From the NCBI GenBank assembly GCA_963833195.1, contig CAWHXF010000027.1:4340001-4404000 (forward strand): a stretch of 64,000 nt of DNA. The letters are read 5' to 3'. Of this stretch, positions 7,890 to 16,161 are shown in pieces (within the stretch, counting starts at the first letter, position 1; every line of letters begins with the position of its first letter). The stretch comes from Granulosicoccus sp963833195 (GTDB taxonomy: Bacteria > Pseudomonadota > Gammaproteobacteria > Granulosicoccales > Granulosicoccaceae). The position numbers and the translations under genes were made by a program. Below the pieces are notes generated by a model that did no database searches, was not told where the DNA came from, and saw only the letters and a program-made list of their open reading frames with translations.

Positions 7890-10800
7890 ATGAGCGCTCC
7901 GGCCGACGCGGCCGCCCGCGAGCGCGCGCTCGATCCGCGCGGCTCGTTCATCGTGCAGGCGCCCGCGGGCTCGGGCAAGACCGAGCTGCTCACGCGCCGC
8001 GTGCTCGCGCTGCTGGCCACGGTCGACGAGCCCGAGGAAGTGCTCGCCGTGACGTTCACGAACAAGGCCGCCGCCGAGATGCGTCAGCGCGTGGTGGCGA
8101 TGCTGGCCGCGGCCGCGTCCGGCGAAGCGCCCGATGACGCGCACGCGGCGGAAGGGCTGCGCCTCGCGAGCCGGGCGCTCACGCGCGATCGGGAGCGCGG
8201 CTGGCGGCTCGTGGAGGACGCTGCGCGGCTCAACCTGCGCACCATCGACTCGCTGACCGGGCAGCTCGTGCGCGGACTGCCCGTCGTGTCGACGCTCGGC
8301 GGGGCCAGCGAAGTGGACCGTGCGCCGGAGCCGCTGTACCGCGAGGCCGCCCGACGCTTCATCGAGACGAACCTCGAGGCGTCGCGTCCGTTGCTGCTCC
8401 ACATCGGCAACGATCTGGACCGGTTGCAGCGGCTGCTGGTGGAGCTGCTGCAACTGCGCGAGCAATGGCGCCGCTACCTGCCGCTCGGGCAGGTGCCGCC
8501 GGACGAGCTGCGCTCGATGCTGGAGTCGATGCTCGCGAATCTCGTGCGCGCACGCCTGGACGCGCTGGTCAGGAGCGTGCCGAACGATGTCGCCGTCGCG
8601 CTGGTACCGCTGCTGCGCACCGCGTCGACGCTGCTGGTCGCCGCGTCGGAAGCCAACGAGAGCGAGCCGACGCCAGAGCAGGCGGCGCTGATCGAACTCG
8701 GCGACGAACTCGACGCGCCGCCCGGTCGATCGCTGTCGGACCGTTCGCGCTGGCAGGCCGTCGCCTCGTTCCTCATGACCGCGAAGCACGAGTGGCGCAA
8801 GAAGGGCGACCTGAAGATCGGCGTCCCGGGCAAGGCCAACGCGAAGGCCTTCGGCGTCGCGGCGAAGCTGCTCGAGGCGCATGGCAAGGACTACGCGGCG
8901 CTGCTCGACGCGTTGCGCGAGCACGAGCACGGCGAGACGCTGCGCGCACGGTTGGAGGAGGTACGCGGTCTACCTGCGCCGGAGTATTCCGACGACGACT
9001 GGGCGCTGCTCGCGCACATCGTGTCGCGGCTCGGCGAGCTCGTCACCGAGCTGCAGGTCGTGTTCGGCGAACGCGGATCGGTCGACTACCCGGAGGTCAC
9101 GCACCGCGCGGTGGTCGCGCTCGGCACCGATGACGAGCCGACCGACCTGTCGCTCGCGATGGATCTGCGCCTGCGGCACGTGCTCGTCGACGAGTTCCAG
9201 GACACCTCGCGCGCGCAGTGGCGCCTGTTCGAACGCCTGGTGGCGGGCTGGAGTCCGGACGACGGGCGCACGTTCTTCTGCGTGGGCGACCCCATGCAGT
9301 CGATCTACCGGTTTCGCGAGGGCGAGGTATCGCTGTTTCTCGCCGCCGCGCAGCGCGGCATCGGCGACGTGCCGCTGGAGCCGCTGCGCCTGCAGTCGAA
9401 CTTCCGCTCCATGCCGGGCGTGGTGGAGTGGGTCAACCGCACCTTCGCCGGGATCTTCCCGAGCCTGCCCGATCCCGACATCGGCGCGGTGCCCTACGAG
9501 CCGAGCGTGGCCCACCGCATGGGCGAGGGCGAAGTGCGATTGCACGCGGTGGCCGACGGCGCCGACGCCGCCGGTGATCGACACGTGGTGGCGCTGGTGC
9601 GGGCGGCGCTCGAGCGCGACCCCGAAGGCAGCGTCGGCATCCTCGTGCGCTCGCGCGCCCATGCGAGCGGCCCCATGCGCGAGCTGCGGGCCGCCGGGAT
9701 CGCGTTCCGCGCGGTGGAGATCGAGGAGCTCGGCAAGCGCCCCGTCGTCGTGGATCTCGTCTCGCTCGCGTTCGCACTGCGCCACCCTCACGATCGGCTG
9801 CACTGGGTGGCGCTGCTGCGCGGGCCGCTCTGCGGATTGTTGCTGACCGATCTGCACGCGCTGCTCGGCGACGACCCGTCGGGCGCCGTGGTGGAGCGCC
9901 TGGCCGATCCGGACGCACGCGTTGCGCTGAGCCCGGACGGACGTGCCCGCGTCGCGCGCTTCGCCGACATCGTGCTGCCGGCCGTGCGGCACACGCAGCG
10001 CGACCGCGTGGTGCCCTGGGTCGAGGCGCTGTGGCTGCGGCTCGGCGGCCCCGGTGCGTGCGAGGGGCCGGCCGACGAGGCGGCGGCCGAGCGGTGCCTA
10101 GCGCGCCTGACCGAGCTCGAGCGCTCGGGCCGCATCTGGGATCGCCGGGAGCTCGGCAACGCCGTGGAGCGATTGTTCGCGTCGGACGCGGCTGAGGGCG
10201 AATGCCGCGTGCACGTCATGACGGTGCACAAGTCGAAGGGGCTGGAGTTCGACACCGTCATTCTGCCCGCGCTGCACAAGGCCGCGCGCGGCGATACGAA
10301 GCGGCTGATCGACTGGTACGAGACCTCGGTCGAGGGAGCACAGTTGCTGCTGGCCCCCATCGACGCCTCCGATGTCGGCAAGGCCGATGCCGGACCGCTC
10401 GGCGCGCTGATCCGCGGGACGCGCGGGCAGGCCGATGCGCAGGAGCGGCTGCGGTTGCTCTACGTGGCGACGACCCGCGCGCGGCGGGAGCTGCATCTCG
10501 TCGCGACGATGCCGAAGGACAACGCCAAGGGCGAGCCCGGCAACCCGAAGGCCAACAGCCTGCTGGCACCGCTGCACGCGCGGTTCGTCGACGAGGCCGA
10601 CGACGTCGATGGGGACGGGCTCGCCGCGCCCGAGTCGTTCGAGAGAGGCATGCAACGCTTCGAGCTGGAAGACGTGCCGCCGTTCGTGCGCACGGCGTCG
10701 GACTGGACGCTGCCGGACTTCGAGCGCTTCGAATGGAGCGCGCCGCGCCCGCGCGCCGCTAGCGTCGAGCCCGTCGAGCGCGACTGGGCCGCGTCCACGG

Positions 10801-11357
10801 CCCGCGATGTGGGCACCATCGTGCATCGGGCGCTGCTGACGCTGTCGCGCACGCCGCCGGCCGGGCGCCGGGTTCCGAACGCGGCGGAAATCGAGCGCCT
10901 GGCGCTCGAGCTCCGGAACCTCGGCGTGCCCGAAGCGCGTTTGGACGAGGCGTCCGGACAGGTCGTGGAAGCAATCCGCAACAGCCTCGTCGATCGTCAG
11001 GCCGGCTGGATCCTGGACGATGCGCACGCCGAGGCTCGTTCGGAATGGGCGCTGACCGTCCCGGAGTACGACGCGGCAGACCGGTTCGTCGGCGTGCGCC
11101 GCGTCATCGTGGATCGCACGTTCGTGCACGAGGGCGTGCGCTGGATCGTCGACTACAAGACGAGCTCGCACGAGGGTGGGGGGCTGGAGGCGTTCCTCGA
11201 TGCCGAGGTCGAGCGTTACCGCGACCAACTCGATGGCTACGTCGACGTGCTGCGCCGCATCGACGACCGACCCATCCGGGTCGGCCTGTGGTTCCCGATG
11301 GTGCGGGGCTGGCGCGAGTTCGTGCCGACGCCCACCACAGAAGTCCCCATCACGTAA
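7890..11357 (+). CDS. UvrD-family helicase-nuclease, AddA-like
   Basis: An 1155-residue superfamily 1 helicase. Walker A (APAGSGKTELL) is near residue 32. Motif II-like LVDEFQDTSRAQW and motif III GDPMQSIYRFREGE follow, and motif VI-like LLYVATTRAR lies near residue 860. The C-terminal 180 residues form a second PD-(D/E)XK nuclease (VRWIVDYKTSS...YRDQLDGYV). The length and order match AddA of the AddAB complex, which unwinds and degrades DNA ends up to a Chi-like signal. The start ATG follows AAGGGG with 3-nt spacing. The preceding gene supplies the AddB-like partner. The frame is intact over almost 3.5 kb. Confidence 0.9.
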   Translation: MSAPADAAARERALDPRGSFIVQAPAGSGKTELLTRRVLALLATVDEPEEVLAVTFTNKAAAEMRQRVVAMLAAAASGEAPDDAHAAEGLRLASRALTRDRERGWRLVEDAARLNLRTIDSLTGQLVRGLPVVSTLGGASEVDRAPEPLYREAARRFIETNLEASRPLLLHIGNDLDRLQRLLVELLQLREQWRRYLPLGQVPPDELRSMLESMLANLVRARLDALVRSVPNDVAVALVPLLRTASTLLVAASEANESEPTPEQAALIELGDELDAPPGRSLSDRSRWQAVASFLMTAKHEWRKKGDLKIGVPGKANAKAFGVAAKLLEAHGKDYAALLDALREHEHGETLRARLEEVRGLPAPEYSDDDWALLAHIVSRLGELVTELQVVFGERGSVDYPEVTHRAVVALGTDDEPTDLSLAMDLRLRHVLVDEFQDTSRAQWRLFERLVAGWSPDDGRTFFCVGDPMQSIYRFREGEVSLFLAAAQRGIGDVPLEPLRLQSNFRSMPGVVEWVNRTFAGIFPSLPDPDIGAVPYEPSVAHRMGEGEVRLHAVADGADAAGDRHVVALVRAALERDPEGSVGILVRSRAHASGPMRELRAAGIAFRAVEIEELGKRPVVVDLVSLAFALRHPHDRLHWVALLRGPLCGLLLTDLHALLGDDPSGAVVERLADPDARVALSPDGRARVARFADIVLPAVRHTQRDRVVPWVEALWLRLGGPGACEGPADEAAAERCLARLTELERSGRIWDRRELGNAVERLFASDAAEGECRVHVMTVHKSKGLEFDTVILPALHKAARGDTKRLIDWYETSVEGAQLLLAPIDASDVGKADAGPLGALIRGTRGQADAQERLRLLYVATTRARRELHLVATMPKDNAKGEPGNPKANSLLAPLHARFVDEADDVDGDGLAAPESFERGMQRFELEDVPPFVRTASDWTLPDFERFEWSAPRPRAASVEPVERDWAASTARDVGTIVHRALLTLSRTPPAGRRVPNAAEIERLALELRNLGVPEARLDEASGQVVEAIRNSLVDRQAGWILDDAHAEARSEWALTVPEYDAADRFVGVRRVIVDRTFVHEGVRWIVDYKTSSHEGGGLEAFLDAEVERYRDQLDGYVDVLRRIDDRPIRVGLWFPMVRGWREFVPTPTTEVPIT

Positions 11358-11384
11358 CCCGCACGGCTCCTTCGCGTGCGACGC

Positions 11385-11412
11385 TTGACGCGATCTTAAG
11401 TTGGTCATAAAT
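11385..11412 (+). promoter_or_regulatory. Candidate promoter for the csgG-like lipoprotein operon
   Basis: TTGACG (11385-11390) and ATAAAT (11407-11412) are 16 bp apart in an AT-richer patch that begins after the end of the AddA-like gene. It lies 30 bp before the truncated csgG frame and could drive the DUF4810 and DUF799 genes even if csgG itself is dead. Confidence 0.4.
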
Positions 11413-11441
11413 TCCCAATCTACTACGCGGGGATCGGGACC

Positions 11442-11828
11442 ATGGACATCGCCCTCGAGGCGCAACTGTCGGGGGCCGCGCAGTCGTTGCAGGGCGCACA
11501 GGTGGCGGTCGGCGGCGACGTCACCGAGTTCGGTCGCAGGACGACGGGGGACCAGCAGCTCTTCGGCATCCTGGGCGCGGGCAAGCGGCAGGCGGCCTAC
11601 GCCAAGGTGGCCCTGAACATTGTCGACGTGACGACGTCGCGGGTCGTCTACTCGGCACAGGGCGCGGGCGAGTACGAGCTGTCGAACCGGGAGGTGGTCG
11701 GCTTCGGTGGCACGGCGGGCTACGACAGCACGCTGAACGGCAAGGTGCTGAACTTCGCGATCACCGATGCGGTGAACAAGCTCGTCGACGGGCTGGAAGC
11801 TGGCGCGTGGTCGCCGACGAGCCTGTGA
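11442..11828 (+). pseudogene. CsgG/HfaB-family protein, N-terminally truncated
   Basis: 128 residues matching only the C-terminal half of the CsgG/HfaB family that accompanies DUF4810 and DUF799 (SLQGAQVAVGGDVTEFGR, QLFGILGAGKRQAAYAKV, SNREVVGFGGTAGYDS). Full-length members are about 220 residues, with a signal peptide, a lipobox and an N-terminal alpha/beta half. All of that is missing here, and only 84 bp separate this frame from the helicase gene, with a stop at 11397 blocking extension. Without a signal peptide the product would stay in the cytoplasm and could not build an outer-membrane assembly. It could be a deletion remnant or an assembly gap. The stop overlaps a possible GTG start (11825) for the next gene. 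Confidence 0.7.
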
Positions 11829-11833
11829 AGCGC

Positions 11834-12181
11834 ATGAAACGTCGACTCTCCTGCTGCGCCGCGGCCGTGCTCCTCGGTGCCTGCCAGAGCACGCCGCCCG
11901 TCTACCGCTGGGGCGTCTACGAGGACCTCGTCTACGCCGGCTGGAAGGAGCCCGGCAGCGCGGACCCCGTGAGCGCCGCGCAGCGGCTGGAAGAGGACCT
12001 GCTGCGCACCGAGACCGAGGGCGGGCGCGTGCCGCCCGGCGTGAACGCGCACCTGGGGTACCTGCGGCTGAACACCGGCGACACGGCGGGGGCGGCCGAT
12101 GCCTTTCGCGCGGAGCGCGCGCTCTTTCCCGAGTCCGCGACGCTGATGGACTCGTTCCTCGCCCGGCTCGGAGCGTCCTGA
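11834..12181 (+). CDS. DUF4810 lipoprotein
   Basis: A 115-residue lipoprotein. The N-terminus MKRRLSCCAAAVLLGAC ends in a lipobox (LLGAC), predicting lipidation and periplasmic membrane anchoring. The rest carries the YRWGVYEDLVY motif typical of DUF4810 and a short TPR-like helix pair. In many Gram-negative bacteria this family sits between a CsgG/HfaB gene and a DUF799 gene, exactly as here. ATG 11834 is used; a GTG at 11825 overlapping the csgG stop would add three residues. The stop overlaps the next ATG in TGATG. The function is unknown, with an outer-membrane complex role inferred from the neighbours. Confidence 0.8.
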   Translation: MKRRLSCCAAAVLLGACQSTPPVYRWGVYEDLVYAGWKEPGSADPVSAAQRLEEDLLRTETEGGRVPPGVNAHLGYLRLNTGDTAGAADAFRAERALFPESATLMDSFLARLGAS

Positions 12182-12828
12182 TGAACATCCGTCACCTCGC
12201 CCTGTGCGCCTTGGCCAGCGCGACCTTGGCCGCGTGCCAGACGACGCCGATGGACCGCTCGGCGCTGGCCGCCGACATGCCGCGCTCGGTGCTCGTGCTG
12301 CCGCCGCTCAACGAATCGGTGGACGCGAACGCGAGCTACAGCTTCCTGTCCACGGTGTCGGAGCCGCTCGGCGAGATGGGCTACTACGTGTACCCCGTCG
12401 CCGTGGTGGACGCGTACATGAAGGACAACGGCCTGCCGGATGCCGCCGACATGCACGCGGTGTCGCTCGAGAAGCTCGACGAGGTGTTCGACCCCGATGC
12501 CGTGCTGTACGTGACGATCGGCGAGTTCGGCCAGAAGTTCGAGCTGCTGTCCTCGACCACGCGCGTGGAGGCGACGGCCCGGCTCGTGGACGCGGACACC
12601 GGCGCCGAGCTGTGGTCCGGCGAGGTGAGGCATTCGCAGGGCAGCGCGTCGAACGGCGGCGGGCTGCTGGCCGAGATCCTCGGCGCGGCCGTCGCGCAGG
12701 CGGCGGGCACCATCAACGACGCGAGCCACGACGCCGCGGCGCTCGCGAGCTACCGGCTCGTGTCGGATCGCTCGTCCGGGCTCCTGCGCGGGCCGCTGCA
12801 TCCGGAGTACGTGGCCGGGGGCGGCTGA
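12181..12828 (+). CDS. DUF799 (GNA1162-like) lipoprotein
   Basis: A 215-residue lipoprotein with signal peptide and lipobox (TLAAC at residues 15-19). The body has the family features SVLVLPPLNESVD, a YYVYPVAVVDAYM segment and LWSGEVRHSQGS. Neisserial GNA1162, of the same family, is a surface-associated lipoprotein with a TolB-like fold. It is the last gene of the csgG-like/DUF4810/DUF799 operon and starts in the stop of DUF4810. Loss of the N-terminal half of the CsgG partner leaves the function of the remaining two lipoproteins open. Confidence 0.85.
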   Translation: MNIRHLALCALASATLAACQTTPMDRSALAADMPRSVLVLPPLNESVDANASYSFLSTVSEPLGEMGYYVYPVAVVDAYMKDNGLPDAADMHAVSLEKLDEVFDPDAVLYVTIGEFGQKFELLSSTTRVEATARLVDADTGAELWSGEVRHSQGSASNGGGLLAEILGAAVAQAAGTINDASHDAAALASYRLVSDRSSGLLRGPLHPEYVAGGG

Positions 12829-12860
12829 GGGGGCGGGTGACGAGCCGCGCAAGACCCACC

Positions 12861-13099
12861 TCAACCGGGATGCTCGCGCTCCAACCACGCTTGCACCCGC
12901 CGTGCGAAACCGCGCAGGTCCTGCGATGGGTGCCCGCATCGGCGCAGGCCTGCACCGCCCGGGCGAGGTTGAGCACTACGCTCTCCTGCAGGTCGGGGCT
13001 CGCCATGAGCTCTGCAGGAGTGGCGGGAGTGCGTAGCTCGATGCGCGCGAGGCTTTGGCGCAGCGCTTCGAACTTGGCCGCGACGATCAGCGGAGCCAT
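12861..13099 (-). pseudogene. HepT-like HEPN toxin remnant with internal deletion
   Basis: The frame from ATG 13099 gives about 55 residues of a HEPN/DUF86 protein (VVLNLARAVQACADAGTH), then loses similarity. In another frame the sequence resumes as LRGFARRVQAWLEREHPG and stops at 12861, which resembles the C-terminal helix of the same family. The middle of the protein, including the R-x(4-6)-H ribonuclease motif of HepT toxins, is missing. The start overlaps the end of the MntA-like gene by 13 bp, the usual arrangement of MNT/HEPN pairs. A toxin of this form should be inactive. Confidence 0.65.
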
Positions 13100-13473
13100 C
13101 TATCCCGTCGCTCGTCCAGCATGCGCCGCTGTAGCGGCACGAAGAAGTCGACGTTGTCGAGGTGTCGGATCAGCAGCTCGGCGAACGTCTCGTCCGAACC
13201 GACGAGGCGGATGCCCTGCAGGGCTTCGCCGGTCACGGGCTCGGGCACGGGCCACAGATCGATCAGGTCGATCGGCAGGGCGAATTCCGTGCCGAGCGCG
13301 CGCATCAGATCGATCTTCCAGCCCACCGACAGCGGGCCCGGCCCGAGCAGCGCCAGGTCTACGTCGCTGTCCTCGCGAGCGGTGCCCCGCCCGCGCGAGC
13401 CGAACAGCAGGGCGAGCCGGAGCTCCGGCCGCTCGCGCAGCACCGCGGTCAGTCCGGGCACCAGGGCGTCCAT
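13087..13473 (-). CDS. MntA-like minimal nucleotidyltransferase antitoxin
   Basis: A 128-residue minimal nucleotidyltransferase with an exact G-S-x(10)-D-x-D motif (residues 25-38, GSRGRGTAREDSDVD) and a third acidic patch, LPIDLIDLWP. In type VII toxin-antitoxin systems MntA adds AMP to the HEPN toxin HepT and so neutralises it. All the catalytic residues I can identify are kept. The partner downstream is a deletion remnant, so this antitoxin is now an orphan unless it modifies something else. The promoter probably lies in the 72 bp between this gene and the divergent thiopurine methyltransferase gene. Confidence 0.8.
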   Translation of the reverse strand: MDALVPGLTAVLRERPELRLALLFGSRGRGTAREDSDVDLALLGPGPLSVGWKIDLMRALGTEFALPIDLIDLWPVPEPVTGEALQGIRLVGSDETFAELLIRHLDNVDFFVPLQRRMLDERRDRWLR

Positions 13474-13545
13474 CGGCGCCAGTGTAGCGTCCCCCGCCCG
13501 TACGGATCCGCACGGCGCGCGTGGCATCATCCGGCGTCTGCTCCG

Positions 13546-14238
13546 ATGTGGCCCGATACCGTGCAGCCCGACTACTGGCACCAGAAATGGGCCGAGGACA
13601 AGATCGCCTTCCACCAGGAGCGCTACAACAAGCGCCTCGTGGAGCTCTGGCCCACCCTCGACATCGAGCCGTCCACGCCGGTGTTCGTGCCGCTGTGCGG
13701 CAAGTCGCGCGACATGCTGTGGTTGCACGAGCGCGGGCATCCGGTGTTCGGCGTGGAGCTGTCCGAGAAGGCCTGCGAGGCGTTCTTCGTCGAGAACGAG
13801 CTGCCCTTCGAGCGGCGCACGATGGAGCGCGGCACCGAGTTCACGGGCAGCGGGGCGGCGTCCGGTATCCGCCTGATCGCCGGCGACTTCTTCGCGCTGA
13901 CCCCGGTCGACACCGAGCACGTGCACGCGCTCTACGACCGCGCCTCGCTCATCGCCATGAACGCGGAGCTGCGCGGCGACTACGCGCGGCAACTCATCGA
14001 CCTGATGCCCTTGCAGACGCGCGGGCTCGTGATCGCCATCGAGTACGACGAGCAACGGATGCAGGGCCCGCCGTTCTCCGTGCCGGACGCCGAGGTGCGC
14101 GCGTTGCTCGGCGCGAGCTTCGAGCTCGAGGAGCTCGCGCATCACGGCGGCCCGGAGCGGCTCGGCAACCTCGCCGAGCGCGGCCTCGATACGCTCGACG
14201 AGCGCGTGTACGGTGTACGCCGCATTCCGAGAACCTGA
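13546..14238 (+). CDS. tpm: Thiopurine S-methyltransferase family protein
   Basis: A 230-residue SAM-dependent methyltransferase. It begins with the family pattern DYWHQKWAEDKIAFHQ and carries VFVPLCGKSRDMLWL, the SAM-binding loop of bacterial Tpm. IRLIAGDFFAL and ALYDRASLIAMN follow, and the length is normal. In Pseudomonas relatives this enzyme methylates tellurite, selenite and thiopurines, giving metalloid tolerance. ATG 13546 is the only start that keeps the conserved N-terminus. Downstream, only 2 bp separate it from a small membrane protein gene and then XpaC, so the three may be co-transcribed. Confidence 0.9.
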   Translation: MWPDTVQPDYWHQKWAEDKIAFHQERYNKRLVELWPTLDIEPSTPVFVPLCGKSRDMLWLHERGHPVFGVELSEKACEAFFVENELPFERRTMERGTEFTGSGAASGIRLIAGDFFALTPVDTEHVHALYDRASLIAMNAELRGDYARQLIDLMPLQTRGLVIAIEYDEQRMQGPPFSVPDAEVRALLGASFELEELAHHGGPERLGNLAERGLDTLDERVYGVRRIPRT

Positions 14239-14240
14239 GC

Positions 14241-14480
14241 ATGCCGGACGACGAGCCCGCCGACACGACGTTCCAGCCCCGCCGCGCCGAGGGCGCGGTG
14301 GGCGGCGCGCGACCCGTCGACGCGGCGAACCCGCCGCGGCGCGCGACCGACGCCGTGCCCGCGCGCGCGCCGCAGCGCGAGCCCGAACGGCTGCTGCCCA
14401 AGCCCCTGCAGCGCGTGCTCGGGTTCATCATCCTGTTCTCGACGGTGGGCGTGCTGTCCTGCCAGGCGTTCCTGGACTGA
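14241..14480 (+). CDS. Small single-pass membrane protein, unknown
   Basis: A 79-residue protein I do not recognise. Residues 1-55 are polar and rich in Pro, Ala and Arg, probably disordered. Residues 58-76 (RVLGFIILFSTVGVLSC) form one membrane helix near the C-terminus, so it is probably tail-anchored. The start is 2 bp after the tpm stop, and its own stop overlaps the ATG of the XpaC gene (TGATG), which argues for translation. It may be a partner of XpaC in the membrane (inference). Confidence 0.65.
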   Translation: MPDDEPADTTFQPRRAEGAVGGARPVDAANPPRRATDAVPARAPQREPERLLPKPLQRVLGFIILFSTVGVLSCQAFLD

Positions 14481-15349
14481 TGGCCCTGCCAGGCTCGGGC
14501 GGCACGGGCGCGACGCCCTACGACCCGCACGCGAAGAAGCCCGTCCTGTGGCGTGGCTGGCTGCTGTACCTGCTGCCGCTTCCCCTGCTGCCCGCGACCC
14601 TCGGTGCGCTCGGCGATGGCGAGACCGTCGCGGGCCTCGCGCGTGGGGCCGGGCTTGCGCTCACGCTGGGCGCGGCGAGCTTCATCAGGAAGGGCATCCG
14701 TCTGGACAACGAGACGCTGGCGCGTGGCCTGCGCCGGCGTCCGAGCACGCTGCGCTACCGGCTCGTCGGTGCCGTCATGGCCACCGTCGGCATGTTCCTG
14801 GTCGCCTGGCTCGGCATCGACGGCAAGCACGGCCTCTTCGATGCGCTGCTGTTCTCGGCCGCCGTCATGGTCGGCTGCTACCTGTACTACGACTTCGACC
14901 TGCCGGAGCGGCGCGAGGGCATCGCCGCCACCGGCATCACGACCGAGGAGCTCGTTGAGCTGCTGGACGAGGCCGAGCGGCGCATCGCGTCCATCGAGGC
15001 CGCGTCGAAGGGCATCGACAACACCGAGCTCCGCGACCGGCTGCGCGGCATCGTTTCGGGTGCACGCGGCATCCTGGCCACCATCGAGCGCGACCCCGTG
15101 GACGCGCGCCGCGCGCGCAAATTCCTGAAGGTCTACCTCGACGGCACGCAGCAGGTGGTCGAGGGCTACGCGCGCGCGCACCGCGGCGAGGCGCGGCCCG
15201 CGCTCGAGGACAACTTCAGGCGCGTGCTCGGCAGCATCGAGACCGTCGTGGCCGAGCAGCAGGCGAAGCTCGCCGAGAACGACACGGTGGATCTGGACGT
15301 GAAGATGGAAGTGCTGCAGATGCAACTGGATCGCGAAGGGGTGACCTGA
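14480..15349 (+). CDS. xpaC: XpaC-family (5-bromo-4-chloroindolyl phosphate hydrolysis) membrane protein
   Basis: A 289-residue protein of PF10112. It has four hydrophobic stretches in residues 24-140 (WLLYLLPLPLLPATLG, the LTLGAASFI region, LVGAVMATVGMFLVAWLG, LLFSAAVMVGCYLYY), followed by a long helical cytoplasmic tail (residues 155-289) with conserved LDEAERRIASIE and RKFLKVYLDGTQQVVEGYA. The name comes from an old Bacillus phenotype, and the true activity is unknown. XpaC is normally next to TelA; here TelA lies about 7 kb away at 22322. It starts in the stop of the small membrane protein gene. Confidence 0.8.
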   Translation: MALPGSGGTGATPYDPHAKKPVLWRGWLLYLLPLPLLPATLGALGDGETVAGLARGAGLALTLGAASFIRKGIRLDNETLARGLRRRPSTLRYRLVGAVMATVGMFLVAWLGIDGKHGLFDALLFSAAVMVGCYLYYDFDLPERREGIAATGITTEELVELLDEAERRIASIEAASKGIDNTELRDRLRGIVSGARGILATIERDPVDARRARKFLKVYLDGTQQVVEGYARAHRGEARPALEDNFRRVLGSIETVVAEQQAKLAENDTVDLDVKMEVLQMQLDREGVT

Positions 15350-15390
15350 TGATCCGGCTAGTCGTGCGCACGGCGGATCGCTAGCCGGCC

Positions 15391-16161
15391 ATGCCCGCCG
15401 AACGCGTGGTGCTGCCGATGTCGATGGAGCAGTTCCTCGTCATGCCGCACCGGCTCGGCTGGAAACACGAATACTGGGACGGCGCGGCGCAGCTCGTGCC
15501 GCTCGAATCCGCGTACGCGTGCTTCGCGCTCGATCTGGCCGACTCGCCCGGACCGCCCGTCGGATCATCGGCGGAGGTGAGCGTCCATCCCATCGAGCCT
15601 ACCGATCGGGACGCGCTCGTCGCGCTGTTCCTGGCGGCGTTCGACGACGGTCCGGACCATTGCGGCTGGCCCGACGAGGAGTATCGGCGGGACGCCGAGC
15701 GCACCGCCGCCGACGCGCGCGGCTTCGTTGCGCGGATCGATGGGCGGAGCGATGGAGGGGCCGATCCGGCGACCCACGAGGGCATCGTCGGGGCGATCTG
15801 CCTGCGCGAGCGCGAGGGTGCGCCCACGATCGAGCCCATCATGGTCGACCCCGCGTCCCGGCGCCGCGGCGTAGCGCGTGCCCTGCTGTCGTCGGCCATC
15901 GTGGCCTGTCGCGCCGACGGTGCGCCCAGGCTGCGCAGCAGCGCTCATCTGTCCAACCCGGCGAGCCTCGCCTGGCACGCGGCGACCGGTTTCGTGGAGG
16001 TGCCGACGTGGCACGCGACGAAGGCGCGGCTGCAGCACCATCGCCGGATGGCCGATCATCACGAGCGCGCGGGCGAGCTCGAGGCCACCGGCCGTCATGC
16101 CGCGAAGGCGTCGCGCCTGCGAGCCGAGCTCGAGGTCCTGGCGCCGTGGATGATGGGCTAG
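15391..16161 (+). CDS. GNAT N-acetyltransferase with extra N-terminal segment
   Basis: A 256-residue protein. Residues 65-215 are a GNAT domain with the acetyl-CoA loop IMVDPASRRRGVARALL. The first 45 residues (SMEQFLVMPHRLGWKHEYWDG) resemble the opening strand of Uma2-like proteins and also occur on some other GNATs, perhaps as a substrate or dimer module. The C-terminus is a basic helical tail (RMADHHERAGELEATGRHA). The acceptor is unknown. It stands alone: 41 bp after xpaC and convergent with the pirin genes. Confidence 0.7.
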   Translation: MPAERVVLPMSMEQFLVMPHRLGWKHEYWDGAAQLVPLESAYACFALDLADSPGPPVGSSAEVSVHPIEPTDRDALVALFLAAFDDGPDHCGWPDEEYRRDAERTAADARGFVARIDGRSDGGADPATHEGIVGAICLREREGAPTIEPIMVDPASRRRGVARALLSSAIVACRADGAPRLRSSAHLSNPASLAWHAATGFVEVPTWHATKARLQHHRRMADHHERAGELEATGRHAAKASRLRAELEVLAPWMMG

